The notes under the pieces were generated by a model. That model did no database searches. It was not told where the DNA came from and saw only the letters and a program-made list of their open reading frames with translations. Position numbers and translations under genes: made by a program. 7,834 bases of DNA from positions 1 to 7,834 of the forward strand of contig CANRCH010000085.1 in NCBI GenBank assembly GCA_947629065.1, written 5' to 3'. The DNA comes from an uncultured Aliarcobacter sp. (lineage in GTDB: Bacteria; Campylobacterota; Campylobacteria; Campylobacterales; Arcobacteraceae). Below are positions 1 to 5,620 of the stretch, in pieces (within the stretch, counting starts at the first letter, position 1; every line of letters begins with the position of its first letter).

Positions 1-1376
1 ACTATCTCATCTTTTGCACTTGGGTTTGAAAGTGTTGTTTTAAATACAGCATCGTTTCCTTCTGGAACTCTTACATCTTTTGTATCTTGATTTGCTTCAT
101 TTCCTTCAAAGTTACCTGGAATTAGTGGTTTATTTGTAATTGGGTCTTTTGGTAAATCTGTAGGATCTTGTGGGATTATTCCTGTTCCTGGATTATATGG
201 TTTTTCTGGTGGATTATCTTTTCCTGTGATTGGATCTTTTGGGATTTCATCTGTAGGATTTGGATCTTTTGGAATAGTAACTGTTGGAATATCATTTCTA
301 TCTGTAATTGTTACAGTTCCTTCACCTTTTTCAATCTCTACATTTCCTTTTGTTTCTGTAATTACAACTTTGAACTCTTCTGTTCCTTCATATATATTAT
401 CATTTATGATTTTTACAGGGATTTTTACCTCTGTTTCACCAGATTTTATGATAGCTGTGTTTTCAATAGGAATAAAATCTTCACCCTCTTTTGCACTTCC
501 ATCTTTAAATATATAAGTAAACTCTATATCACCTTCTGCTGGTTTATCTATTTTAACAACTAAATAGATAACTCCATCATGCTCTACAGTTTCATAATCA
601 AATATAGTTAATTTCGCTGGTATAATTGGTGGCGTAACTGCTGGTGGAGGTGTCACAGATGTTGTAGGTTTTTCAGGTGTTTCCTCAAGTGGTCTTGGAC
701 CTTCTGATTCTGGTCTTCCTGTATTTGATGGTTTATCTGTACTTGGTCTTGTAGGAGTTGTAGGTCTTGCGTTTCCTGGATTTGATGGCTCAAATGGATT
801 GCTTGGGTTTGCACCTAACTCTTTTTTATATAAATTTTCTAAGTTTTGATATTTTTCTGCTTCATTAAATGTTCTTGTGATTGGCCATGGTTTTTTTATA
901 AGACCACTTTCAACATCTGTTAAACTTCCATCTCTTGAAGCGAATTGTCCACTTTCACCCTCTTCATCTTCTACTTCTTCTTCTCCTTCCGTAGTCTCTT
1001 CTTCTGTAATGCTTTTGTCTTTTGCGTCTTTGAAGTTTGCTTCTCTTAGGTCGCTATCTACATCTGCAATTGAATTGTGCTGTGCAATTGTTTGGTCTAA
1101 ACCTTCTCTTGTGAAGAATAGTTCTTCTGTTCCAAATGCTGTTTCGATTAAAGATGCATCTATTAACTGTTGTTGCCCTTGGTTTAATACAACTACATCA
1201 TTGTCACTAAGTAATATTTCAACTTTTGCTGATGATGAATTACTTGAATCACCATAAACTGAACTATTTTCATAGATGTTGTCACCTAAGCTTAATTCTT
1301 TAATATTTCCTTGCTCATCTTTTACAAAGAATTTTCCGCCTGATAGGCCTTGAACTTTTCCTGCTATTGTTGCCAA
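1..1376 (-). CDS. Large retention-module adhesin (LapA-like, type I secreted), N-terminal 458 aa, partial
   Basis: I translated the minus strand by hand; it stays open from 1376 to the left edge, so the gene is cut there. The start is TTG at 1376-1374, 6 nt after a strong AAGGAG (1388-1383). No ATG occurs in frame anywhere in the 458 codons. The protein begins MATIAGKVQGLSGGKFFVKD, the signature of the N-terminal retention module that holds giant RTX/LapA-type adhesins in the outer membrane during type I secretion. Order: retention module (about 1-88); a conserved DLREANF stretch (109-115); a Glu-rich acidic patch (124-141); a Pro/Thr-rich linker (189-253); a Calx-beta-like domain (about 256-362, with NDNIYEGTEEF at 325-335); a PKDP-repeat linker (369-420); the start of a second extender domain (about 434 on). 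There is no Cys and, apart from the initiator, no Met, which fits secreted repeat adhesins. Expected role is surface attachment and biofilm formation. The canonical LapG dialanine site (AAG) is not seen. The family call is confident; total size and C-terminal RTX/T1SS signal are outside the window. Confidence 0.9.
   Translation of the reverse strand, partial: MATIAGKVQGLSGGKFFVKDEQGNIKELSLGDNIYENSSVYGDSSNSSSAKVEILLSDNDVVVLNQGQQQLIDASLIETAFGTEELFFTREGLDQTIAQHNSIADVDSDLREANFKDAKDKSITEEETTEGEEEVEDEEGESGQFASRDGSLTDVESGLIKKPWPITRTFNEAEKYQNLENLYKKELGANPSNPFEPSNPGNARPTTPTRPSTDKPSNTGRPESEGPRPLEETPEKPTTSVTPPPAVTPPIIPAKLTIFDYETVEHDGVIYLVVKIDKPAEGDIEFTYIFKDGSAKEGEDFIPIENTAIIKSGETEVKIPVKIINDNIYEGTEEFKVVITETKGNVEIEKGEGTVTITDRNDIPTVTIPKDPNPTDEIPKDPITGKDNPPEKPYNPGTGIIPQDPTDLPKDPITNKPLIPGNFEGNEANQDTKDVRVPEGNDAVFKTTLSNPSAKDEI
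117..272 (-). repeat. PKDP linker repeats inside the adhesin gene
   Basis: The adhesin's inter-domain linker repeats a Pro-(Lys/Gln)-Asp-Pro motif at residues 369-372, 379-382, 402-405 and 409-412. Two copies extend to PKDPITGK and PKDPITNK. On the plus strand this appears as recurring GGATCTTTTGG-like runs. Such linkers separate Ig-like or Calx-beta extender domains in large adhesins, and homologous repeats here can expand or contract in frame. Confidence 0.6.
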
Positions 1377-1382
1377 TACTAT

Positions 1383-1388
1383 CTCCTT
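1383..1388 (-). promoter_or_regulatory. Ribosome binding site that fixes the adhesin TTG start
   Basis: The minus strand reads AAGGAG, then 6 nt, then TTG GCA ACA ATA. This is the strongest Shine-Dalgarno in the window. It selects TTG as start, since the frame lacks any ATG and the residues directly after TTG match the conserved family N-terminus (MATIAGKVQ). Confidence 0.85.
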
Positions 1389-1403
1389 AATAATAATTTA
1401 TAC

Positions 1404-1432
1404 ATTATAGTGATTCTTTTTATCTTTGTATA
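1404..1432 (-). promoter_or_regulatory. Predicted sigma-70 promoter of the adhesin gene
   Basis: Minus strand: a perfect -10 TATAAT (1409-1404) with TATACA (1432-1427, 4 of 6 matches to TTGACA) 17 bp upstream. A start near 1397 would give a leader of about 20 nt containing the AAGGAG site. The first GTACCC palindrome abuts the -35, placing its centre near -43. That is a typical position for an activator touching RNA polymerase, or for a repressor blocking it. Confidence 0.55.
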
Positions 1433-1448
1433 GTACCCCAAAGGGTAC
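1433..1448. promoter_or_regulatory. Proximal palindrome GTACCC-CAAA-GGGTAC, candidate operator
   Basis: A 16-bp inverted repeat with 6-bp perfect arms and a 4-bp centre, immediately upstream of the predicted adhesin -35. It matches the distal palindrome at 1538-1555 in 15 of 18 positions when both are taken as 18-mers. GC-rich arms in very AT-rich surroundings and two similar copies argue for a protein-binding site. The regulator is unknown. Confidence 0.5.
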
Positions 1449-1537
1449 CATAGGAGCTGTTTTTATTATTAATTAATATTATAAGTAGCGTTATTTCCAT
1501 ATTTTAGATGATTTTGAGATTTTTAATATTATTTTAT

Positions 1538-1555
1538 GGTACCCCTAGGGGTACC
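1538..1555. promoter_or_regulatory. Distal perfect palindrome GGTACCCCTAGGGGTACC, candidate operator
   Basis: An 18-bp perfect palindrome with no spacer. Its centre is 106 bp from that of the proximal copy, close to ten helical turns, so both sites could lie on one DNA face and allow looping or cooperative binding. A homodimeric regulator is the likely ligand. LuxR/NarL-type response regulators and CsoR-type metal sensors both bind palindromes with C-tract/G-tract halves, but the sequence does not decide. No T-run follows on either strand, so it is not an intrinsic terminator. Confidence 0.5.
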
Positions 1556-1587
1556 TTTATTATTGTTTTTTAATGATTGTTTTATTT

Positions 1588-1605
1588 TGTGTTGAAGATT
1601 TGTTT
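1588..1605. repeat. Direct repeat C, left copy (outer border of the rhuM cassette)
   Basis: TGTGTTGAAGATTTGTTT here and TGTGTTAAAGATTTGTTT at 2786-2803 match in 17 of 18 positions. The two copies lie just outside the A/B repeats that bracket rhuM, so they are candidate borders or an insertion-site duplication. T-rich composition raises the chance of coincidence. Confidence 0.4.
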
Positions 1606-1608
1606 TGT

Positions 1609-1661
1609 TTGGTTTGCTTTTATGTCAAATTGTAATGGAATTTTAGGAACTAAGGTTTTTT
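1609..1661. repeat. Intergenic repeat A, left copy
   Basis: Matches 2691-2743 over 53 bp at a constant offset of 1082 bp, with four mismatches (42 of 43 identical from 1619). It contains TTTGTAATGG/ATTGTAATGG and GGAACTAAG. The same GGAACTAAG recurs directly at 1663-1671 and is complementary to CTTAGTTCC in repeat B. The conserved TTGGTT-16 bp-TGTAAT spacing in both copies could be a weak outward plus-strand promoter. Confidence 0.75.
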
Positions 1662-1767
1662 TGGAACTAAGGTCTTCCTCACAGAGAGTGCTTAAGCACA
1701 GGATCTTAGAAAAATAAATTAAGTTATACAGAAATGTTTTTTTAGCTAAGAACAAGTTCTTAGTTCC
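1646..1767. repeat. MITE-like inverted-repeat unit, full-length left copy
   Basis: The unit is bounded by GGAACTAAG (1646-1654) and its exact reverse complement CTTAGTTCC (1759-1767). Inside lie a second GGAACTAAGG (1663-1672), a perfect 12-bp palindrome GTGCTTAAGCAC (1688-1699) flanked by pairing CTAAGGTCTTCCT and AGGATCTTAG segments, and an 8-bp-arm hairpin in repeat B. The right copy (2728-2780) keeps both ends but has a much shorter interior. No coding frame is evident. It resembles a non-autonomous intergenic element or a structured RNA region rather than a gene. Confidence 0.5.
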
Positions 1768-1771
1768 GATT
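1744..1771. repeat. Intergenic repeat B, left copy
   Basis: Identical over 28 bp to 2757-2784. It contains CTAAGAAC-AA-GTTCTTAG, an 8-bp-arm hairpin, and ends in CTTAGTTCCGATT. Its last two bases form part of the rhuM stop codon (minus-strand TAA at 1772-1770), so the repeat abuts the gene exactly. No T-run follows the hairpin on the rhuM strand, so terminator function is not supported. Confidence 0.8.
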
Positions 1772-2642
1772 ATAATCTATTTAAAATATCTTCTAAGTTT
1801 ACAGAGTCTAAACTCATTTTTGAAAATGCAAACCATTTTTTGCCTAAATCTTTAAGACTAGCTCCTAAATGATAGAGTTCGTTTTTATCTATGATTATAA
1901 ATCTATCGTGAGAGTTTTTAAAAGTTTTTAGAGTTATATTTGAATACTGTTTTGTATATTTTTCATAATCCAAGCTTAGTTGTTTTGAAATAGTGTTTGT
2001 ATAAATTATGAAGTTTATATTTGGATATTTACTAAAAAGTGTAAAAACAGATTCATCTATATAGTTATCAATTAAAATTATTTCTTGTTTTGCTAGTTTT
2101 AGCAAATCATTTATAAAAGAGTATGAATCAAATATTTGTCCATCGTAAAATATATTTTGATTAAATTCTAAAGTGTTATTTTTTATAAGAGTATTAAATT
2201 TATTCATTTCAGTTTTTAAGATAGTTACATCTTTTTCTAAATTTACAAATCTCTCATTTGTTATTTTATCTCCATTTATCACATAGCCATTTTGGATATA
2301 ACTTTTTAGAATTGAAGTTGCCCATTGTCGGAATTTTGTTGCCCTAGAAGAACTTACTCTATATCCAACACAAATTATTGCATCTAAATTATAGTGTATA
2401 AGTGTCCTTTTTACAGTTCTATTTCCTTCAATTTGAACTACCGAGAATTTCTCGGTAGTTGAAAATTCATTTAATTCGTTTTCTAGATAGATATTTTTTA
2501 AATGCAATCCAATATTGTCTGTACTTGTTGAAAAAAGCTCTGACATCTGCCTTTGCGTTAGCCAGATAGTGTCACTATCTACTGAAACTTTTAGTTCAAG
2601 TTCACCGTCGTTGTAAACTACAAGATTTGAAAGATTATTCAT
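1770..2642 (-). CDS. rhuM: RhuM-family protein with C-terminal PLD-like domain
   Basis: A 290-aa protein. The N-terminal half has the RhuM (virulence protein) signature: WLTQRQMSELF (27-37), STTEKFSVVQ (61-70), HYNLDAIICVGYRVSS (83-98) and ATKFRQWAT (101-109). A short coiled-coil-like segment (about 128-160) follows. The C-terminal part (about 165-275) resembles a phospholipase D-like fold, with HDRFIIID (245-252) as an HxRx4D variant of the HKD motif, then GASLKDLGKKWFAF (260-273). Only one such motif is present, with Arg for Lys, so nuclease or lipase activity is uncertain; a dimer could form the site. RhuM genes often sit within restriction and phage-defence loci, but their molecular job is not established. 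The ATG at 2642 follows AAGG (2653-2650) by 7 nt. It is transcribed away from the pglZ operon and is flanked by direct repeats, which suggests a cassette rather than an original operon member. Confidence 0.88.
   Translation of the reverse strand: MNNLSNLVVYNDGELELKVSVDSDTIWLTQRQMSELFSTSTDNIGLHLKNIYLENELNEFSTTEKFSVVQIEGNRTVKRTLIHYNLDAIICVGYRVSSSRATKFRQWATSILKSYIQNGYVINGDKITNERFVNLEKDVTILKTEMNKFNTLIKNNTLEFNQNIFYDGQIFDSYSFINDLLKLAKQEIILIDNYIDESVFTLFSKYPNINFIIYTNTISKQLSLDYEKYTKQYSNITLKTFKNSHDRFIIIDKNELYHLGASLKDLGKKWFAFSKMSLDSVNLEDILNRL
2436..2460. repeat. Long perfect hairpin inside rhuM
   Basis: Arms AACTACCGAGA (2436-2446) and TCTCGGTAGTT (2450-2460) are exact reverse complements around a 3-nt centre. 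The DNA encodes the conserved TTEKFSV segment of RhuM. Conserved Glu-Lys-Phe-Ser codons are partly self-complementary, but eleven consecutive pairs exceeds what that alone forces. Confidence 0.6.
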
Positions 2643-2669
2643 AATTTAACCTTAGATATAATTTTATAA

Positions 2670-2678
2670 ATTATAACA
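2670..2678 (-). promoter_or_regulatory. Predicted extended -10 promoter of rhuM
   Basis: The minus strand reads TGTTATAAT, a perfect extended -10 (TGnTATAAT), with no good -35 upstream. Transcription would start near 2663, giving a leader of about 20 nt that carries the AAGG site at 2653-2650. It lies just outside repeat A', so rhuM carries its own promoter within the cassette. Confidence 0.5.
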
Positions 2679-2690
2679 GATTTTTAGAAG

Positions 2691-2743
2691 TTGGTTTAAA
2701 TTTATGTCAATTTGTAATGGAATTTTAGGAACTAAGGTTTTTT
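2691..2743. repeat. Intergenic repeat A, right copy
   Basis: Same-orientation copy of 1609-1661 (four mismatches in 53 bp). GGAACTAAG at 2728-2736 can pair with CTTAGTTCC at 2772-2780 or, over 6 bp, with AGTTCC at 2745-2750. Repeat A' and B' lie only 13 bp apart here, against 82 bp on the left, so one copy has lost or gained internal sequence. Confidence 0.75.
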
Positions 2744-2756
2744 GAGTTCCAAGAAA

Positions 2757-2784
2757 AGCTAAGAACAAGTTCTTAGTTCCGATT
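2757..2784. repeat. Intergenic repeat B, right copy
   Basis: All 28 bases match the left copy at 1744-1771, including the CTAAGAAC/GTTCTTAG hairpin. With A' it fills most of the 178-bp gap between the divergent rhuM and pglZ-operon genes, leaving little unique sequence for an operon promoter. Confidence 0.8.
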
Positions 2785-2785
2785 G

Positions 2786-2803
2786 TGTGTTAAAGATTTG
2801 TTT
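2786..2803. repeat. Direct repeat C, right copy
   Basis: TGTGTTAAAGATTTGTTT, 17 of 18 identical to 1588-1605. It begins 2 bp after repeat B' and overlaps the in-frame stop (TAA, 2791-2793) that closes the reading frame of the downstream winged-helix gene. It is therefore the probable junction between the cassette and the surviving operon sequence. Confidence 0.4.
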
Positions 2804-2820
2804 GGAATGAACAACATTGG

Positions 2821-3141
2821 ATGAAACCTCAAGTTAGTGAAGATACATTCCATGAACTTACAAGTGTTAAGTTGATGTATAAAATTGATGAACCTAGTAA
2901 AAGACCTAACATAGACCTAGATAAAGACCTAATAAACGACCTAGAAAAAAATTTGAGTGAAAATCAAATTAAAATTATCAATTTTATGAGCGAAAATGCT
3001 AATATAACTCAATCTGAACTCTCAAATTTGATAGGCATAAATGAGAAAAATATTAGAAATAATATTAAAAAATTAAAAGATTTAGGTCTAATTCAAAGAA
3101 TAGGTTCTCCTAAAAATGGTTATTGGGAAGTTAAAAAATGA
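2821..3141 (+). CDS. Winged-helix protein, probable C-terminal remnant of a larger BREX-accessory gene
   Basis: A 106-aa protein. Residues about 45-106 form a winged helix: LSENQIKIINFM, then ITQSELSNLIGINEKNIRNN and a KKLKDLGLIQRIGS recognition/wing region ending GYWEVKK. This is the typical C-terminal tail of AlbA_2 (Schlafen-like) ATP-binding proteins, in which it follows a short repetitive linker, as here (residues 24-44). Nothing of the AlbA_2 or ATPase domain is present. The frame continues upstream of the ATG only to a TAA at 2791, within repeat C', and the ATG has no convincing ribosome site (GGA lies 14 nt away). Both facts suggest 5' truncation at the cassette junction. Its stop overlaps the pglZ start (ATGA at 3138-3141), so it was, and may still be, translationally coupled to pglZ. 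The alternative is a genuine small DNA-binding regulator. The winged helix is confident; the parent family is an inference from memory of that family. Confidence 0.65.
   Translation: MKPQVSEDTFHELTSVKLMYKIDEPSKRPNIDLDKDLINDLEKNLSENQIKIINFMSENANITQSELSNLIGINEKNIRNNIKKLKDLGLIQRIGSPKNGYWEVKK
2892..2943 (+). repeat. Degenerate 12-bp tandem repeat (ACCTA units) in the winged-helix gene
   Basis: ACCTA recurs at 2892, 2904, 2915, 2927 and 2939, i.e. steps of 12, 11, 12 and 12 bp. The last three units read GACCTA(G/A)(A/T).. and encode DLDK, DLIN and DLEK. The 4-codon unit can change copy number without shifting frame, altering linker length before the winged helix. The 11-bp step shows that one past indel changed which frame the unit is read in. 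Confidence 0.55.
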
Positions 3142-5609
3142 GTAAAATAGAACAAAGATTAAATACACTATTTCAAGAGCATAGAATTATCATCTGGTAT
3201 GATGAGGGTGGAAGTTTAAAAGATGAGTTTGATTCAATAAATTTAAATATTAATAAACTTGAATTAAATAATAATGAGTTTGGAATAAAAGTAAAAATAC
3301 TTTATGAAGATACAAAATCAAAATATTTAATCTATTCTCAAAGTGCTGAACCAAATATGGAAGATAATTGGCTTTTAGATATTGAACAAAGTTTTCATAA
3401 ATTTAGTGCTGATCCAATTAGTATGATTGTTAGTGAACTAGATCTTGATATTACTAAAAAAGCATTTATTAGTGAGCATAAGGCATTTTTTAATTCTAAA
3501 GTTAGACTTGATAAGTATAAATCAATAATAACTTCAAATGATAGTGATGAAGAGCTTGCAAATAAAATGATTAGTATTGTTTTAAATTGTGATGAAACTT
3601 TTGAAGAGATTTTATTTAAACTAATTTCAAATGAGAGTTTAATAGAAGAGTTAAATAAATATGATTTATCTAAAAAACTATTAAATCAAATATCTAAAAG
3701 GTTTAAATATAAAAGTGATAAATTATCTATAACTGATTTATTATATAAACTTCTTCAAAATCATTTTTACTCAAATATTGAACCATCAAAATGTGAACTA
3801 AATAAAGAAGCTGTACTTTTTGTGAAACACTGGATGGATAGCAATAGACACAAAGAACTATTTAAAACAGTATCTTTAAAAGTTCAAAATGATTTAAATA
3901 TTCCATCAATAATCTCAAACTATCAATTATCAAATGTCATTGATTGCGATACATATGAAACTTGTGAACAGTTTGTTATTACAAAATTAAGAGATTTGAT
4001 AGTTAGCTCAAAAATCAATGAAAAAGAGTTTGAAAATTATTTGAATAAAAGAGAACATAAGTTTTGGTATGAAAAATATGAAAATATTTATAAGGTATTT
4101 GAATATGCAATAAAACTTCATTTTGGAATCAATAATTTTAAAGCAGATATTTCAAATTTTGAAGATGGAATAAATAAATATAGTACATATTGGTATGAAA
4201 TTGATTATAACTATAGAAAATTTATATATTTTTATAATAAAAGTAGCCATAAAGAGATACTTAAATCTCTAAGTATTTTAGAAGATGCTTATTTAAACTC
4301 ATATTTAAGAGTATTAAATGATAAATGGCAAAACTTTGTAAAAGATTATTCTATATCTTCATCAAATCATCAAAGAAATTTTTATAAATCTAAAGTTCCT
4401 CAAATAGTAGGGAAAAATCAAAAAGTTTTTGTGATAATTAGCGATGCTTTAAGATATGAGTGTGCAAAAGAGTTGTCAAAATTAATTTCTTATGAAAATA
4501 CAGATAATAGAAGTTTTAATGTAAAAGAAGAGTTTATGATTAGCTCAATTCCTTCATATACTCAACTTGGTATGGCTTCACTTTTACCAAATAATGAAGT
4601 TGAGATAAAATCAACAGATGATACTGTTTATGTTGATGGAAAATCTTCAAAAGGCAAAGATGCAAGAGCTAAAATACTTCAAAGTGTAGATGTAAATTCT
4701 ATTGCACTAAATGATGAAGAATTTTTAGCACTTAATAGAAATGATGGTAGAGAGTTAGTTAAATCAAATAATATTATATATATTTATCATAATCAAATAG
4801 ATGCAATGGGTGATGATGCAATTACTGAAGAAAAAGTATTTGATGCTGTTGAAAGTAGTTTTAGTACAATAGTAAAAATGGTAAAACAAATTGTAAATCT
4901 AAATGGAACAAATATATTTATTACAGCTGATCATGGATTTATTTACACAAATACACCAACTCAAGATAGTGAATTTTGTAAATTAGATACAACATTTATG
5001 GAAACTTCAAAAGTAAATAGAAGATTCGTTAATAGTAAAAATTTAGAAGAAAATAGTTGTACCCAAAAGTTTAGTTCACAAGAACTAGGAATAAATGGAG
5101 ATAATGATTTTTTAATTACAAAATCAATAAATAAAATCAGGAAACAAGGTGGTGGAAATAGATTTGTTCATGGAGGAGCTAGTCTACAAGAGTTAGTTAT
5201 TCCACTGCTTGAAATAAAATATCAAAGAAAAAATGTAATTAGTGAAGTTGAAGCTACAATTATGCCAATTTTTACAATTACAACAAATAATGTAAATGTT
5301 TCTATTTATCAAGAAGAACCAATAAACGATAAAGTTAAGCCTATTACACTTGTTTGTGGATTTTATGGCGAAGATGGAGTTGAACTTAGTGATAAACATA
5401 AAATAACACTAAGCAGTACAGATGAAGAAAATAGAAATAGAGAAAATAAATTAAGATTTAATTTTAAAGGTATTGCTGATAAATATAGTGGTAAGTTTAT
5501 TAAATTTACTATGAAAAAAGTTATTGAAAATAGTAGTGAACAACCTATATACAAAGCATATGATGTTAAACTACAATTAGCATTTTTTAATGATTTTGAT
5601 GAGTTTTAA
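3138..5609 (+). CDS. pglZ: BREX phosphatase-like protein PglZ (type A, BREX-1 kind)
   Basis: An 823-aa protein, the usual size for BREX type 1 PglZ, a core factor needed with the methyltransferase PglX for BREX phage exclusion. Residues 1 to about 420 form a mainly helical N-terminal region. About 430-690 is the alkaline-phosphatase-superfamily domain: VIISDALRYECAKEL with metal ligand D436; SIPSYTQLGMASLLP with candidate nucleophile T475; YHNQIDAMGDD with D555; ITADHGF with D598 and H599; and VHGGASLQELVIP with H678. All expected catalytic positions are present, so the enzyme looks intact. About 700-823 is a beta-rich C-terminal domain. The start overlaps the preceding stop (ATGA), with a weak GGGAAG upstream, implying coupling. 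brxL follows after 11 bp. What is odd is the context: brxA, brxB, brxC and pglX are not upstream. The family call is very confident; function here depends on whether partners exist elsewhere. Confidence 0.96.
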   Translation: MSKIEQRLNTLFQEHRIIIWYDEGGSLKDEFDSINLNINKLELNNNEFGIKVKILYEDTKSKYLIYSQSAEPNMEDNWLLDIEQSFHKFSADPISMIVSELDLDITKKAFISEHKAFFNSKVRLDKYKSIITSNDSDEELANKMISIVLNCDETFEEILFKLISNESLIEELNKYDLSKKLLNQISKRFKYKSDKLSITDLLYKLLQNHFYSNIEPSKCELNKEAVLFVKHWMDSNRHKELFKTVSLKVQNDLNIPSIISNYQLSNVIDCDTYETCEQFVITKLRDLIVSSKINEKEFENYLNKREHKFWYEKYENIYKVFEYAIKLHFGINNFKADISNFEDGINKYSTYWYEIDYNYRKFIYFYNKSSHKEILKSLSILEDAYLNSYLRVLNDKWQNFVKDYSISSSNHQRNFYKSKVPQIVGKNQKVFVIISDALRYECAKELSKLISYENTDNRSFNVKEEFMISSIPSYTQLGMASLLPNNEVEIKSTDDTVYVDGKSSKGKDARAKILQSVDVNSIALNDEEFLALNRNDGRELVKSNNIIYIYHNQIDAMGDDAITEEKVFDAVESSFSTIVKMVKQIVNLNGTNIFITADHGFIYTNTPTQDSEFCKLDTTFMETSKVNRRFVNSKNLEENSCTQKFSSQELGINGDNDFLITKSINKIRKQGGGNRFVHGGASLQELVIPLLEIKYQRKNVISEVEATIMPIFTITTNNVNVSIYQEEPINDKVKPITLVCGFYGEDGVELSDKHKITLSSTDEENRNRENKLRFNFKGIADKYSGKFIKFTMKKVIENSSEQPIYKAYDVKLQLAFFNDFDEF

Positions 5610-5620
5610 AAGGAATTATA

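Noticed and set aside
891..897. Seven-base homopolymer in the adhesin gene as a phase-variation switch
   Set aside because: The A/T tract is short and such runs are common in DNA this AT-rich; nothing else points to slippage control.
168..1257. Open plus-strand frames at 168-563, 226-516 and 877-1257
   Set aside because: They lie antisense to the adhesin gene, have Phe/Ser/Ile-rich low-complexity products and no ribosome sites. They reflect the absence of certain codons on the coding strand.
1744..1771. Repeat B hairpin as an intrinsic terminator for rhuM
   Set aside because: On the rhuM strand the stem is followed by an A-run, not a T-run, and the stem is AT-rich. An identical hairpin also occurs upstream of rhuM, where a rhuM terminator makes no sense.
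1588..2820. A CRISPR array or insertion sequence around rhuM
   Set aside because: Only two copies of each repeat, more than 1 kb apart, with no regular spacers; and no transposase frame is present.
5193..5554. Minus-strand open frames at 5193-5399 and 5363-5554, one with a hydrophobic stretch
   Set aside because: Antisense to the C-terminal part of pglZ; hydrophobicity is the usual antisense image of charged Lys/Asp/Glu codons, and no start signals are seen.
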